A DNA stretch of 64,000 nucleotides from Halomonas sp. HL-48 (GCF_001314875.1 NZ_LJZS01000003.1:235832-299831); one strand, 5' to 3'; numbered from the stretch's first letter, positions 36,934 to 48,377 are shown. Notes: generated from the letters alone by a model not told the origin. Numbers and translations are program-made.

Positions 36934-37941
36934 GTGAAACGCATCTGGGCGGCCATGGCCGTGGTGGTGGTGCTTGGCGTGGCCGGTGTCGCCGGTGGCT
37001 ATGCCGTTTGGCAACAAACGCTCAGCGCCCCTTTGGCGATTGAAGAGCCTGTGCTTTATCAAGTGCCTTCGGGCGCCGGCTTTAGTCGTGTGGTCGGTGA
37101 ACTGGAAGCGCAGGGCGTGATTAGTCATGGCTGGGCGTTTCGGCTGCTGACCAAGCTTTCGCCGGAAGAACTGCCGGATCTGCGCAGCGGGGAGTATCAG
37201 CTGTCTCCCGATATGAACGGCTGGGACCTGCTGGCGCTACTCGACAGCAACGATGTCGTCACCTACCCGCTGACGTTCCCTGAAGGGTGGACCTTCTCGC
37301 AGATGCGCGGGCTGCTGGCCGCGGCGCCGAAGCTTGAGCAACGCACGGCGGACATGAGCGATGAGGAGGTCATGGCCCTGCTGGGCCGTGAAGGAACGGA
37401 TCCGGAAGGCTGGTTCTTCCCTGATACCTATCGTTATCACCTGGGCATGAGCGACGTTGATATCCTGCAGCAATCGCTCAACCGTATGGAGCGGATGCTC
37501 GAAGAGGCCTGGGCGGAGCGGGCGGATGATCTGACCATCGACTCGCCTTATGAGGCGCTGATCATGGCCTCGCTGATCGAACGCGAAACCGGTGCGCCCG
37601 AGGAACGTCGCGAAATTGCCGGTGTATTCAAACGGCGCATGGAACGCGGCATGCGCCTGCAGACCGATCCCACGGTTATCTATGGCATGGGGGAGCGCTA
37701 CGAAGGCAAGATCTCCTATGACGATCTACGCGAGGCGACGGCCTATAATACCTATGTGATTGACGGGTTACCGCCTACGCCGATTGCCATGCCGGGTAAG
37801 GCGTCGCTGGAAGCCGCCGTGAATCCACTGCCGGGGGACACGCTGTATTTCGTCGCACGCGGGGACGGCTCTCACCAGTTTTCAAGCACGCTGCGCGAGC
37901 ACAACAATGCGGTCAACCGGTACATCCGCAATCGTGACTAA
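36934..37941 (+). CDS. mltG: Endolytic peptidoglycan transglycosylase MltG
   Basis: MltG cuts nascent glycan strands and sets their length. It has 335 residues from GTG 36934. One N-terminal membrane helix (AMAVVVVLGVAGVAGGYAVW) is followed by a LysM-like part and the YceG domain with the catalytic Glu in IMASLIERETGAPEER (about residue 215) and RRMERGMRLQTDPTVIYGMG. It lies 24 bases after pabC and 24 bases before tmk. Confidence 0.95.
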   Translation: MKRIWAAMAVVVVLGVAGVAGGYAVWQQTLSAPLAIEEPVLYQVPSGAGFSRVVGELEAQGVISHGWAFRLLTKLSPEELPDLRSGEYQLSPDMNGWDLLALLDSNDVVTYPLTFPEGWTFSQMRGLLAAAPKLEQRTADMSDEEVMALLGREGTDPEGWFFPDTYRYHLGMSDVDILQQSLNRMERMLEEAWAERADDLTIDSPYEALIMASLIERETGAPEERREIAGVFKRRMERGMRLQTDPTVIYGMGERYEGKISYDDLREATAYNTYVIDGLPPTPIAMPGKASLEAAVNPLPGDTLYFVARGDGSHQFSSTLREHNNAVNRYIRNRD

Positions 37942-37944
37942 TAA

Positions 37945-39599
<1,655 letters not shown>

Positions 39600-39634
39600 A
39601 CGTTTCTGGCAACCCGATCGATTGACGAGGTGGT

Positions 39635-39970
39635 ATGGCAACGCAAAAAGCGCTTTCGCTCACGGTGCCGGATGTGCCCACGTTACTGTCCGCCTATATG
39701 CCGTTCCTCGACCGCGGTGGCATGTTCATTCCTACGCGCGGCCTCTACGAGCTGGGTCAAACGGTTTACTTACTGCTCACGCTGCCCGGTGAAAGCGAAC
39801 GCCTTTCGCTGAGCGGCGACGTGATCTGGGTGTCGCCCGATGGCGTCACCGGGCGCCGCATGCCCGGTATCGGCATCCATTTCAAGGCGCAGGATTACAT
39901 GGTGCGCGACCGTATCGAAACGCTGCTGGCGGGGCAGTTGGACAAAGCCGCCCCCTCTTTTACTCTTTAA
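39635..39970 (+). CDS. pilZ: PilZ domain protein (type IV pilus assembly type)
   Basis: A 111-residue PilZ-domain protein. In Pseudomonas and Xanthomonas the homologue is needed for type IV pilus assembly. The domain is visible from LTVPDVPTLLSAYMPFLDRG to PGIGIHF. The N-terminal RxxxR motif and the full D/NxSxxG motif used to bind cyclic di-GMP are not seen, in line with this PilZ subtype, which does not bind the nucleotide. The start follows a GAGG; tatD follows 19 bases after its stop. Confidence 0.9.
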   Translation: MATQKALSLTVPDVPTLLSAYMPFLDRGGMFIPTRGLYELGQTVYLLLTLPGESERLSLSGDVIWVSPDGVTGRRMPGIGIHFKAQDYMVRDRIETLLAGQLDKAAPSFTL

Positions 39971-39989
39971 CGCCCACCCTGAGAGCGAC

Positions 39990-40826
39990 ATGTTTGTTGA
40001 TTCCCATTGCCACCTCGATCGCTTATCCGATACCACCCACAATGGCAGCCTGGACGCGACGCTTGACGCGGCCCGCGCCGCCGGCGTCAACCAGTTTCTG
40101 GCCATCGCGGTGGCGCTTGGCGATATGCCCAAGCTTGCCGAGATTGCCCGGGCGCACGAAGACGTGGTGATTTCGGCAGGCCAGCATCCGCTTCACGACG
40201 CCCCGGAGGAACCCAGCGTCGACGCTATTCAGGAAGCCGCCGAGCAGTATGGGGCGGTGGCCATTGGCGAGACGGGCCTCGATTATCATTATGCAGACCG
40301 GGTCCCGGTGGCGGTACAGCACGAGCGCTTTAAGCGCCACCTAATGGCGGCCCGCGAACTCGAACTGCCCGTAGTCGTGCACACCCGCGATGCCAAAGAG
40401 GATACGCTTGCGTTGCTGCGTGAACACTGCGATCCGCGCGTCGGCGGGGTGCTTCACTGCTTTACCGAAGATATCGAGATGGCGCGTGAAGCCGTGCGGC
40501 TGGGCTTCTATATTTCATTGTCGGGTATCGTCACCTTCAACAGTGCAGAGTCGCTGCTCCAACTGGCACGCCAGCTGCCCCTCGATCGGCTGTTGATCGA
40601 AACCGACAGCCCTTACTTGGCGCCGGTGCCGCATCGTGGTAAATCCAATGAACCCGCCTGGGTGGTCGAAGTCGCTGAATGTATCGCCCAGGCGCGGGAT
40701 ATCAGCGTCGATGAGGTCGCCATGCAGACCACCGCCAATTTCTATCAGCTGTTCCGCGGCGCCTTGCCTGAGGCCCCTGACGCGGTCAAGCAGGCGCTGG
40801 CGGACGCGGGGCTGGTGACAAGCTAG
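39990..40826 (+). CDS. tatD: TatD family metal-dependent hydrolase/DNase
   Basis: A 278-residue TatD-type deoxyribonuclease with TIM-barrel fold. Start MFVDSHCHLDRLSD (metal His pair), then AIGETGLDYHY (Glu ligand), VVVHTRDAKEDTL and LIETDSPYLAPVPHRGKSNE (Asp ligand) are visible. ATG 39990 has GAGAG upstream; longer in-frame starts would run into pilZ. Family members are 3'-5' exonucleases acting in DNA repair or turnover. It is probably the YcfH branch, judged by its place after holB-pilZ. Confidence 0.93.
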   Translation: MFVDSHCHLDRLSDTTHNGSLDATLDAARAAGVNQFLAIAVALGDMPKLAEIARAHEDVVISAGQHPLHDAPEEPSVDAIQEAAEQYGAVAIGETGLDYHYADRVPVAVQHERFKRHLMAARELELPVVVHTRDAKEDTLALLREHCDPRVGGVLHCFTEDIEMAREAVRLGFYISLSGIVTFNSAESLLQLARQLPLDRLLIETDSPYLAPVPHRGKSNEPAWVVEVAECIAQARDISVDEVAMQTTANFYQLFRGALPEAPDAVKQALADAGLVTS

Positions 40827-40845
40827 GCGAGGGCGAGGTAACACC

Positions 40846-41421
40846 ATGAATATAGACCGCTTGCTGGATTATCGGCAGGGCGCCTCCAGTATCCCGCCGA
40901 TTGACGACTGGCAGCCCGAGCTGTCCGGCGATATGAACCTGCGCATCGATGCCCAGGGTGGCTGGTGGCACGAAGGGCAGCCGTTTGCCCGCGCAAGCGT
41001 TGCCCGATTGTTGTCGACGCTTCTGCGCCGGGATGCCGACGGCTATTGCCTAGTGACGCCCGTGGAGCGTTGGCGCATCCAGGTAGAGGATCGACCCCTG
41101 GTCGCCGTGGAAGCCGATTTTCGCGACGACGCCTGGTGGCTGACCACCCAGTTCGATGACGTGGTACGGCTCGACACCGACCATCCGCTAAGCGTAAGCG
41201 AGACACCCCAGGGCGAGTGGGTACCGGAAATCGCCGTGCGTTTCGGCCTGGCGGCCCGCTTGCATCGCCACGTCTACTATCAGCTTGCTGACGTCGCCGA
41301 ATTACGCGATGCAGGAATCGGTCGTCAGGCGCTGAGTGTTTACAGCGCGGGCCACTGGTTTCCCCTTGGCTATTTCGACGCACACGAACTGGATGGGCCG
41401 ACGCCCAGCGAGGCGCCGTGA
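40846..41421 (+). CDS. DUF1285 family protein
   Basis: A 191-residue protein of the DUF1285 family, of unknown function. Typical are the segments GGWWHEGQPFARASVARLLS, YCLVTPVERWRIQVEDRPLV and HWFPLGYF. GAGG lies before the ATG. Its stop overlaps the GTG start of the helicase by four bases (GTGA), so the two are translated together; whether they work together is not known. Confidence 0.85.
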   Translation: MNIDRLLDYRQGASSIPPIDDWQPELSGDMNLRIDAQGGWWHEGQPFARASVARLLSTLLRRDADGYCLVTPVERWRIQVEDRPLVAVEADFRDDAWWLTTQFDDVVRLDTDHPLSVSETPQGEWVPEIAVRFGLAARLHRHVYYQLADVAELRDAGIGRQALSVYSAGHWFPLGYFDAHELDGPTPSEAP

Positions 41422-43601
41422 AGCTCACCGCTGAACAGCAGGCCGTGATTCACCACGCCCAGGGCCACGCCCGCGTGGCTGCCGTGGCCGGCGCCGGTAA
41501 AACCACGACCATGGCCGCCCGCGTCCTGCATCTGCTCGCAAGCGGTGTGGCCCCCAAGCGCATCCTGGTGTTGATGTTCAACCGCTCCGCCAAGGATGAT
41601 TTCCAGCGCCGGCTGGCGTCCATGGCCCCGGCGGGCCAGGCGCTGCCCGACGTGCGCACCTTTCATTCCCTGGGGCACCGGCTGACGCAAAGCCTGTGCC
41701 GCTGGGGGATTCTGGAGTCGCGGCGGCTGCTGTCCGCGGAGTGGCAGCTGGAGCGCCTGCTGCGCCAGGCCAGCCTCAACGTGCTCAGCGACGCCGTGGA
41801 GCGGCGCGATACCGCGCTGGAGGGTGACCGGCTCGAGGCGCTGGCGCACTTTTGTGGTCTGGTCAAAGCTGAAATGCTGGCCCCTGAAGCGCTTTACCAG
41901 CGCCTCAATTACGACCCTGACACCGACTATTTTCCCGCCGCCTTCCACGAAGCCGAGCGCCTGCTTCAATATGAAGGTGTCATGACCTACGCCGATCTGC
42001 TTTATCGACCGTTGCTGGCTCTGGAAGCCGACAGCGACTTGCGCCGTCGCGTGGAAGGCTTTCTGGATCATGTGATCATCGACGAGTATCAGGACATCAA
42101 TGCGGCCCAACAGCGTCTGCTGGCGGTGCTGGCCGGTCGCCGTGCGTCGGTCATGGCGGTCGGCGATGCCAACCAATGCATCTACGAGTGGCGCGGCGCA
42201 CGGCCGGATACCATGCTGGAGAACTTTACCGCCACCTTCGGCGAGGCCACCAATTATCCTCTCTCGACCACCTTTCGCCATGGCCACGCCCTGGCGCTGG
42301 CGGCCAACCATGCCATCGCGGCCAATCAGCGCCGGCCCGACCAGCTGTGTCTGGCGGCGGCGGACAACCCGGACACGCGCCTGGCGGTGGGCCAGGGCGG
42401 GCGACATCTGCTGGACGCGATCATCGACTGGCAGGCCCAGGGCCGGGCGCTAAGCGACGTCAGCCTGTTGGTGCGCAGCTGGGCGCTTTCGGTGCCGTTC
42501 CAGCTGGCGCTGTTGCAGGCGGGCATTCCGTTTCGGCTAGCGCGGGAAGACCGCTTTGTCTTCCGCCTGCCGCTGGTGCAGGCGTTGGCGGGGTATCTGA
42601 AGCTCTCCCGCCGCCCGGCATTGCTGCAGGACCCCGAGCAGTTGACCCTGTTGCTGGCTCAGCCGACGCCTTTCGTGGCTCGCGAGCGCCTGCAGCGGCT
42701 GGCTCAGCATCTCGCCAGCCGCCAAGCGTGGCCGGAAAATCACGACCCGGTGATCAGCGATTTAAAACCTATCCAGCGCCGTACGCTGAAAAAACGCTGG
42801 GCCTTGCTGTGCGAGTTGCCACAGCTGAGCGCCTGGCCACCCGCCAAGCTGCTGCAGCACGTGGTCGACACCATCGAGGCCGAGAAAACCCTGAAGCGCG
42901 CCGCCGCGCGGCGTGATAAAGGCGAAGAGGACGTCCGCCTGCTGGACGTTTTGATCGAGCAGGCGCAAAGCGTCGAAGATCCTGATGCGTTCATCGAACT
43001 GCTCGAACGTCCCGTGGAAAACCAGGCGGCGGGGGTGCTGATCAGCACCGTCCACGGGGCAAAAGGCCTGGAATGGCCGTTTGTCGCCGTTGCCGGGGTC
43101 AACGAGGAGGATTTTCCTTATTACAGCCGCGATAACCCGCTCACTGACGACCGTCTCGAAGAGGAGCGGCGGCTGTTCTACGTGGCCATCACGCGCTCGA
43201 AAGAGCAACTGCTGGTACTGCACGACGGCGGCTCGCATCGGCCCAGCCGCTTCATTGCCGAAAGCGCCTGGCAGGACAGCATGCAGGTGGCCGCGTCTCT
43301 GAACCAAGACGCTCCATCAGCCACGGTGTCGGTAACCGCCCCGGCGCTGGTGCGGCGCTATCTGACCCAACTGGGGCGCGACGATATCGTGCTATCAGCC
43401 CCTGATGTCCAGGAGCCTAAGGCGACGTATGCCGGGAGTGCGTTCTACCCGGGCCAGCGACTGCATCATGCCGTGTTTGGTGAGGGCGAAGTGGCGACGG
43501 TGGAAGGCAACCCCAGCGATCCGGTCATCGACGTGCGCTTTGACCAGGCGGGCCGTCGACGGCTGATTGCCAGTCGTGCGCCCATCGAACGATTGGCCTG
43601 A
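41418..43601 (+). CDS. UvrD/Rep-like superfamily 1 DNA helicase
   Basis: A 727-residue SF1A helicase. The Q motif and Walker A are at the N-terminus (LTAEQQAVIHHAQGHARVAA, then VAGAGKTTTMAAR, residues about 24-30 for the P-loop), Walker B is VIIDEYQDINAAQQ (about 220), then VGDANQCIYEWRGA, VLISTVHGAKGLEW and RRLFYVAITRSKEQ. The C-terminus has a UvrD-type tail (HAVFGEGEVATVEGNPSDPV). It differs from UvrD and Rep in length and in a short domain 1B, so no gene name is given. It starts with GTG overlapping DUF1285. A role in repair or recombination is likely from family knowledge. Confidence 0.9.
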   Translation: MKLTAEQQAVIHHAQGHARVAAVAGAGKTTTMAARVLHLLASGVAPKRILVLMFNRSAKDDFQRRLASMAPAGQALPDVRTFHSLGHRLTQSLCRWGILESRRLLSAEWQLERLLRQASLNVLSDAVERRDTALEGDRLEALAHFCGLVKAEMLAPEALYQRLNYDPDTDYFPAAFHEAERLLQYEGVMTYADLLYRPLLALEADSDLRRRVEGFLDHVIIDEYQDINAAQQRLLAVLAGRRASVMAVGDANQCIYEWRGARPDTMLENFTATFGEATNYPLSTTFRHGHALALAANHAIAANQRRPDQLCLAAADNPDTRLAVGQGGRHLLDAIIDWQAQGRALSDVSLLVRSWALSVPFQLALLQAGIPFRLAREDRFVFRLPLVQALAGYLKLSRRPALLQDPEQLTLLLAQPTPFVARERLQRLAQHLASRQAWPENHDPVISDLKPIQRRTLKKRWALLCELPQLSAWPPAKLLQHVVDTIEAEKTLKRAAARRDKGEEDVRLLDVLIEQAQSVEDPDAFIELLERPVENQAAGVLISTVHGAKGLEWPFVAVAGVNEEDFPYYSRDNPLTDDRLEEERRLFYVAITRSKEQLLVLHDGGSHRPSRFIAESAWQDSMQVAASLNQDAPSATVSVTAPALVRRYLTQLGRDDIVLSAPDVQEPKATYAGSAFYPGQRLHHAVFGEGEVATVEGNPSDPVIDVRFDQAGRRRLIASRAPIERLA

Positions 43602-43610
43602 GCGAAACAC

Positions 43611-43646
43611 GATACCCCCGCGCCAGTAGGCTGACGCGGGGGTATC
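43611..43646. terminator. Strong hairpin between the helicase gene and etfD
   Basis: GATACCCCCGCG (43611-43622) and CGCGGGGGTATC (43635-43646) form a perfect 12-base-pair stem with a 12-base loop between convergent genes. No T-run follows on either strand, so termination may be weak or Rho-assisted. Confidence 0.6.
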
Positions 43647-43678
43647 GGACTGCGGACAAATTTGCCTGACGCCGTGCG

Positions 43679-45343
43679 CTACATGTTCGGGTAGTTGGGC
43701 CCGCCGCCGCCTTCCGGTGCTACCCAGGTAATGTTCTGGGCAGGGTCTTTGATGTCGCAGGTCTTGCAGTGAACGCAGTTCTGGAAGTTGATCTGAAAGC
43801 GCGGCTCACCCTTTTCGTCCTCGACTACTTCATACACCCCCGCCGGACAATAGCGCTGAGCGGGCTCTGCGTATTTGGGCAGATTGTGGCGAATCGGCAG
43901 ATCGGGATCATCCAGGCGCAGGTGGCAGGGCTGATCTTCCTCGTGGTTGGTGTTGGACAGATACACCGAAGACGACTTGTCAAACGATAGCTTGCCATCA
44001 GGCTTGGGGTAGTCGATCTTCTCGCACTCGTCGGCGGGTTTGAGAGCCCCGTGGTCGGTGGTCGTGTCGTGCACGTTGGGCAGCTTGTTACCCAGCAACT
44101 GGTTGGCAAAGTTGTATGCGCCGCCGCCGACTGTGCCGTATTTGTGGATGGCCGGACCGAAGCTGGCGCTTTCTTTCAGCTCTTGATAGGCCCAGCTGGC
44201 TTCCCATTTGGCGGTGAAGCTGGCGAGCTCCTGAGCGCCTTCGTCGCCGTCTTTGAGGGCCTCGAAAACGCTCTCGGCGGCCACCATGCCCGACTTCATG
44301 GCCGTATGCAGGCCTTTGATCTTGGCAAAGTTGAGCGTGCCGGCGTCACAGCCAATCAGCAGACCACCCGGGAAGGTCATTTTCGGCAGGCAGTTGAAAC
44401 CGCCTTTGGTGAGCGCCCGCGCTCCGTAGGCGACGCGCTTGCCGCCTTCGAGATACTGGCTGAGCACCGGATGATGCTTCATGCGCTGGAACTCGTCGAA
44501 CGGCGAAAGCCATGGGTTCTGGTAGCTGAGGTCCATGATCAACCCGACCACTACCTGCTGATTTTCAGCGTGGTACAGAAACCAGCCGCCGTGGGTGTTT
44601 TTGTCCAGCGGCCAGCCGGAACCGTGCACAACAACGCCGGGTTCGTGCTTGTCGGCGGGCACATCCCACAGCTCTTTTAAGCCGATGCCGTAGTGTTGCG
44701 GGTCGCGACCGGCGTCGAGCGAGAACTCCTCGATCAAACGCTTGCCGATGTGGCCACGGGCGCCTTCGGCAAACAGCGTGTACTTGGCGCGCAGCTCCAT
44801 GCCCGGCATGTGGCCGTCTTTGGGTGAACCGTCTGCGGCCACGCCCATGTCGCCGATCAGGATGCCGCGCACGGCGCCGTCTTCAACGATGGCTTCCTGG
44901 GCTGCAAAGCCGGGGAAGATCTCGACGCCCAGCGCTTCCGCCTGTTCGGCCAGCCAGCGGCAGAGGTTGCCCGCGCTGATCACGTAGCGGGTCAGGTCGC
45001 CGCCGGTGTTGTGCATGCTCTTGGGCACCAGGGCGTTGGGTAGCTTCTGCGCCTTGTCGGCATCTTTCAGCAGATAGACATCGTCGCGGATAGCGGGGGT
45101 GTTGAGCGGCGCGCCGCGTTCCTGCCAGTCTGGGAACAGCTCATTGAGCGCGCGGGGTTCGAAGACCGCGCCGGAGAGAATATGCGCGCCGACTTCCGAG
45201 CCTTTTTCAACCACGCAGACGGTCAGCTCGTGTTCTGCGGCATTGGCCTGCTGCATCAAACGGCAGGCCGAGGCCAGTCCCGATGGGCCTGCGCCGACGA
45301 TGACCACGTCAAAGTCCATCACATCGCGTTCAACGTTATCCAC
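43679..45343 (-). CDS. etfD: Electron transfer flavoprotein-ubiquinone oxidoreductase
   Basis: ETF-QO passes electrons from electron-transfer flavoprotein to ubiquinone at the membrane, serving fatty-acid and amino-acid oxidation. It has 554 residues. FAD motif FDVVIVGAGPSGLASACRL near the start, the ubiquinone-binding region in the middle, and the C-terminal 4Fe-4S ligands in RYCPAGVYE and NCVHCKTCDIKDP are all present. The start is GTG 45343 with AAGGAG eight bases upstream. It is divergent from etfBA, its partner genes. Confidence 0.97.
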   Translation of the reverse strand: MDNVERDVMDFDVVIVGAGPSGLASACRLMQQANAAEHELTVCVVEKGSEVGAHILSGAVFEPRALNELFPDWQERGAPLNTPAIRDDVYLLKDADKAQKLPNALVPKSMHNTGGDLTRYVISAGNLCRWLAEQAEALGVEIFPGFAAQEAIVEDGAVRGILIGDMGVAADGSPKDGHMPGMELRAKYTLFAEGARGHIGKRLIEEFSLDAGRDPQHYGIGLKELWDVPADKHEPGVVVHGSGWPLDKNTHGGWFLYHAENQQVVVGLIMDLSYQNPWLSPFDEFQRMKHHPVLSQYLEGGKRVAYGARALTKGGFNCLPKMTFPGGLLIGCDAGTLNFAKIKGLHTAMKSGMVAAESVFEALKDGDEGAQELASFTAKWEASWAYQELKESASFGPAIHKYGTVGGGAYNFANQLLGNKLPNVHDTTTDHGALKPADECEKIDYPKPDGKLSFDKSSSVYLSNTNHEEDQPCHLRLDDPDLPIRHNLPKYAEPAQRYCPAGVYEVVEDEKGEPRFQINFQNCVHCKTCDIKDPAQNITWVAPEGGGGPNYPNM

Positions 45344-45747
45344 CTGGTTGTCTCCTTATTCTCATAAGTGCTGTGCCTTATAAAAACACGGCCTTAATTT
45401 TAAACGGTCGTTTGCTTCTGGTTATTCCTCATAATAGGCATAATACCTGTGTCAGGTCACGTCTACGATGCCAAATGGCAATTTCGCCCGCTGTCACGGG
45501 GCAAGGCGCCTATAACGGTGCCCGGACATTCGACCAAGGCCTCCATCACCGCTATTGTTGCAGGCGGGTCGGCTGTGGCAAATTAACAAGGTTTTTTCAT
45601 TTGCACGCCTATCAAACGCTTGAATGAATGTTGGCGGCCCGCCTTCCGGAAGGCCGCAACGTGATACCAACCACTTATTCAGGGTGCCTGCCAGAATGGG
45701 TGCCCATTCCGGTTTAACGGCTTCATCACCAGCCAAGCGAGGAACCT
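45344..45747. other. Divergent etfD-etfB intergenic region
   Basis: A 404-base gap with promoters for both directions presumably. It holds a 14-base perfect palindrome (GCCTTCCGGAAGGC, 45641-45654). No ORF with a convincing ribosome binding site is visible. TTGCTT (45412-45417) and AT-rich hexamers near 45431-45446 are not at a good promoter spacing. Confidence 0.5.
45641..45654. repeat. 14-base perfect palindrome upstream of etfB
   Basis: GCCTTCCGGAAGGC is its own reverse complement, extended by partial CGGCC/GGCCG symmetry. It lies 94 bases before the etfB ATG and may be an operator or a small hairpin. Confidence 0.5.
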
Positions 45748-46497
45748 ATGAAAGTACTTGTCGCGGTCAAACGCGTCATCGACTACAACGTCAAAATTCG
45801 TGTCAAAGCGGATCATTCGGATGTCGATCTCACCAACGTCAAAATGGCCATGAACCCGTTCTGCGAAATTGCCGTGGAAGAAGCGGTTCGCCTTAAAGAA
45901 AAGGGTGTGGCGACGGAAATCGTGGCGGTTACCGTAGGCCCCAAGGCCGCCCAGGAGCAGTTGCGCACCGCGCTGGCACTGGGTGCTGACCGCGCTATTC
46001 ATATTGAAACCGACGAGCGGGCCGAATCGCTGGCCGTGGCCAAGCTGCTTGCCAAGGTAGTCGATGAAGAGCAGCCGGGCATGGTCATCCTTGGCAAGCA
46101 GGCCATCGACACCGACAACAACCAGACCGGTCAGATGCTCGCCGCCTTGACCAACCTGCCCCAGGGCACGTTTGCGTCTGAAGTCGTGGTAGACGGCGAC
46201 AAGGTCCATGTGACCCGGGAAATCGACGGCGGTCTGCAAACCGTTGCGTTGACGCTGCCGGCGATTGTCACCACCGACCTACGCCTCAACGAGCCGCGCT
46301 ACGCCAAGCTGCCGGATATCATGAAGGCCAAAAAGAAGCCGATGGACGTCAAGACCCCCGCCGATTACGGCGTCGAGGTCGCCTCCAAGGTCAGTCTGCT
46401 CAAAGTAGAGTCGCCCGCCGAGCGCAAGGGCGGCGTCAAGGTCGCCTCGGTCGACGAGCTGATCGACAAACTGAAAAACGAAGCCAAAGTTCTTTAA
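45748..46497 (+). CDS. etfB: Electron transfer flavoprotein beta subunit
   Basis: EtfB binds AMP and forms with EtfA the soluble electron carrier between acyl-CoA dehydrogenases and ETF-QO. It has 249 residues. It starts [20 protein letters not shown], with [20 protein letters not shown] and the signature [28 protein letters not shown] lies upstream of the ATG. etfA follows after 42 bases. Confidence 0.97.
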   Translation: MKVLVAVKRVIDYNVKIRVKADHSDVDLTNVKMAMNPFCEIAVEEAVRLKEKGVATEIVAVTVGPKAAQEQLRTALALGADRAIHIETDERAESLAVAKLLAKVVDEEQPGMVILGKQAIDTDNNQTGQMLAALTNLPQGTFASEVVVDGDKVHVTREIDGGLQTVALTLPAIVTTDLRLNEPRYAKLPDIMKAKKKPMDVKTPADYGVEVASKVSLLKVESPAERKGGVKVASVDELIDKLKNEAKVL

Positions 46498-46539
46498 GAC
46501 AGGTACTTGGCTACAAGCGCTTTGAAAGGAGTTGATGCC

Positions 46540-47466
46540 ATGAGCATTCTGGTACTTGCTGATTTACACGACGGCCAATTGGCCGGCGCCACGGCCCATG
46601 TGGTGGCGGCTGCTAAAGCGATCGGCGGCGACATCGATGTGCTGGTTGCCGGGGAAGGTGTGCAAGCCGCGGCCGAGGCTGCCGCCAAGCTTGACGGCGT
46701 GACGAAGGTGCGCGTGGCGGATAATGCCGTGTACGCCCACCAGCTAGCCGAGCCGCTGAGCGCGCTGCTGGTCGAGCTGGCCGATGATTACACACACGTG
46801 CTGGCCAGTGCCTCCACCACCGGCAAGAACGTACTGCCGCGTCTTGCGGCCCTGAAAGACGTCAGCCAGCTTTCTGACGTGCTGGCCGTGGATAGCGCCG
46901 ATACCTTCAAGCGTCCGATCTATGCCGGTAACGCCGTGGCTACGGTGAAAAGCGACGATGCGCTGAAGGTGATCACTGTACGTACCACCGGCTTCGATGC
47001 GGTCGGCGAAGGCGGGAGCGCACCCGTTGAAGCCGTCGACGTGGTGGTTGAAAACAGCCAGTCCAGCTTCGTCAAAGAAGAGCTGGCCCAGTCGGATCGT
47101 CCGGAGCTGGGCGGTGCCAAGGTGGTGATTTCCGGCGGCCGCGGTATGGGCAACGGCGAAAACTTCAAGCTGCTCGACGGCATTGCCGACAAGCTGGGTG
47201 CGGCCATCGGTGCTTCCCGCGCAGCGGTAGACGCAGGCTTCGTGCCCAACGATATGCAGGTCGGCCAGACCGGCAAGATCGTGGCGCCCGAGCTTTATAT
47301 CGCCGTGGGTATTTCCGGCGCCATTCAGCACCTGGCCGGCATGAAGGACTCCAAGGTGATCGTCGCCATCAACAAGGACGACGAAGCACCGATCTTCCAG
47401 GTCGCCGACTACGGTTTGGTGGGCGATCTGTTCGAGATCCTGCCGGAACTCGAGAGCAAGTTGTAA
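46540..47466 (+). CDS. etfA: Electron transfer flavoprotein alpha subunit
   Basis: EtfA binds FAD in the EtfAB heterodimer. From ATG 46540 it has 308 residues; GGAG lies eight bases upstream, and an in-frame ATG at 46507 was rejected. The FAD-binding C-terminal domain shows [39 protein letters not shown] and [20 protein letters not shown] terminator follows at once. Confidence 0.97.
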   Translation: MSILVLADLHDGQLAGATAHVVAAAKAIGGDIDVLVAGEGVQAAAEAAAKLDGVTKVRVADNAVYAHQLAEPLSALLVELADDYTHVLASASTTGKNVLPRLAALKDVSQLSDVLAVDSADTFKRPIYAGNAVATVKSDDALKVITVRTTGFDAVGEGGSAPVEAVDVVVENSQSSFVKEELAQSDRPELGGAKVVISGGRGMGNGENFKLLDGIADKLGAAIGASRAAVDAGFVPNDMQVGQTGKIVAPELYIAVGISGAIQHLAGMKDSKVIVAINKDDEAPIFQVADYGLVGDLFEILPELESKL

Positions 47467-47487
47467 ACGGCTGAAATGATAGCGTTT

Positions 47488-47520
47488 AAAAGCCGGCTTC
47501 TAACGAAGTCGGCTTTTTTT
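47488..47520 (+). terminator. Terminator after etfA
   Basis: AAAAGCCGGCTTC, a TAAC loop, and GAAGTCGGCTTTTTTT form a stem with one mismatch followed by a T-run. Confidence 0.92.
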
Positions 47521-47547
47521 ATGCGAGCGGGATTAGGTAAACTGTCA

Positions 47548-47572
47548 GTAGTTGACTAAAATACTGGGGCAA
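47548..47572 (+). promoter_or_regulatory. IscR type-1-like site in the sodA promoter region
   Basis: The 25 bases from 47548 match the type 1 IscR consensus (ATASYYGACTRWWWYAGTCRRSTAT, recalled from memory) at 20 of 25 positions, with TAGTTGACTAAAATACT as the best part. It overlaps TAAAAT (47557-47562), a possible -10 with TTAGGT (47533-47538) 18 bases upstream. This suggests iron-sulphur-status control of the superoxide dismutase gene. Confidence 0.5.
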
Positions 47573-47684
47573 AAATCGAAATCAACCCACTCGGTGGTTG
47601 AAAAAGCGAAGAGGTGACCACACCTAGTTCATTGAGACCGAGAATTGCCGAACGCAACGAAAGCCACTCAAGGAGATGATCAAT

Positions 47685-48296
47685 ATGGCACATACACTTC
47701 CAGAGTTACCCTACGCGTACGATGCGCTCGAGCCGCACATCGATGCGATGACCATGGAAATTCACCACTCTCGTCACCACAATACCTACGTCACCAACCT
47801 CAATGCCGCGCTGGAAGGCACAGGTCTCGAAGACGTACCGGTTGAAGAGCTGGTGTCCAATCTGGACCGTGTTCCGGAAGACAAGCGCCAGCCAGTCATC
47901 AACAACGGTGGCGGCCATGCCAACCACTCCATGTTCTGGCAAATGATGTCGCCCAACGGCGGCGGCCAGCCACAAGGTGGCGTTGCCAAGGCGATTGACG
48001 CTGAACTGGGTGGCCTCGAATCCTTTCAGGATGCCTTCAAGAAAGCCGCGCTGGGCCGTTTTGGTAGCGGCTGGGCCTGGCTCTCCGTGACGCCGGAAAA
48101 GAAACTGGTCGTGGAAAACACCCTGAACCAGGACAGCCCGCTGATGCACGGCAACACGCCGGTGCTGGGCCTGGACGTCTGGGAACATGCGTACTACCTC
48201 AAGTACCAGAACAAGCGTCCCGACTACGTGTCCGCTTTCTTTAACGTCGTCAACTGGGAAGACGTTGAGCGTCGTTACCAAGCGGCCATCGCCTAA
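47685..48296 (+). CDS. sodA: Superoxide dismutase, manganese type
   Basis: The enzyme converts superoxide to oxygen and hydrogen peroxide in the cytoplasm. From ATG 47685 it has 203 residues; AAGGAG lies ten bases upstream, and an ATG three codons earlier overlaps that site less well. Metal ligands are in [17 protein letters not shown] and [27 protein letters not shown] and the outer-sphere Gln in NQDSPL are of the Mn type; Fe enzymes have AAQVWNHTFYW and lack this Gln. Cambialistic use of iron cannot be excluded. Confidence 0.93.
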   Translation: MAHTLPELPYAYDALEPHIDAMTMEIHHSRHHNTYVTNLNAALEGTGLEDVPVEELVSNLDRVPEDKRQPVINNGGGHANHSMFWQMMSPNGGGQPQGGVAKAIDAELGGLESFQDAFKKAALGRFGSGWAWLSVTPEKKLVVENTLNQDSPLMHGNTPVLGLDVWEHAYYLKYQNKRPDYVSAFFNVVNWEDVERRYQAAIA

Positions 48297-48316
48297 CGCC
48301 CTGGCGCGTAAGGTAT

Positions 48317-48377
48317 GACGCCAATTCATGGCGTCTGTCAGCCAAAAACCGCCCACTTTCGAGTGGGCGGTTTTTTT
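48317..48377 (+). terminator. Tandem hairpins and terminator after sodA
   Basis: A first hairpin GACGCCA-ATTCA-TGGCGTC (48317-48335) is followed by the terminator CCGCCCACT-TTCG-AGTGGGCGG (48349-48370) and seven T. The TTCG tetraloop gives a very stable stem, the same loop used after lpxC. Confidence 0.92.
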
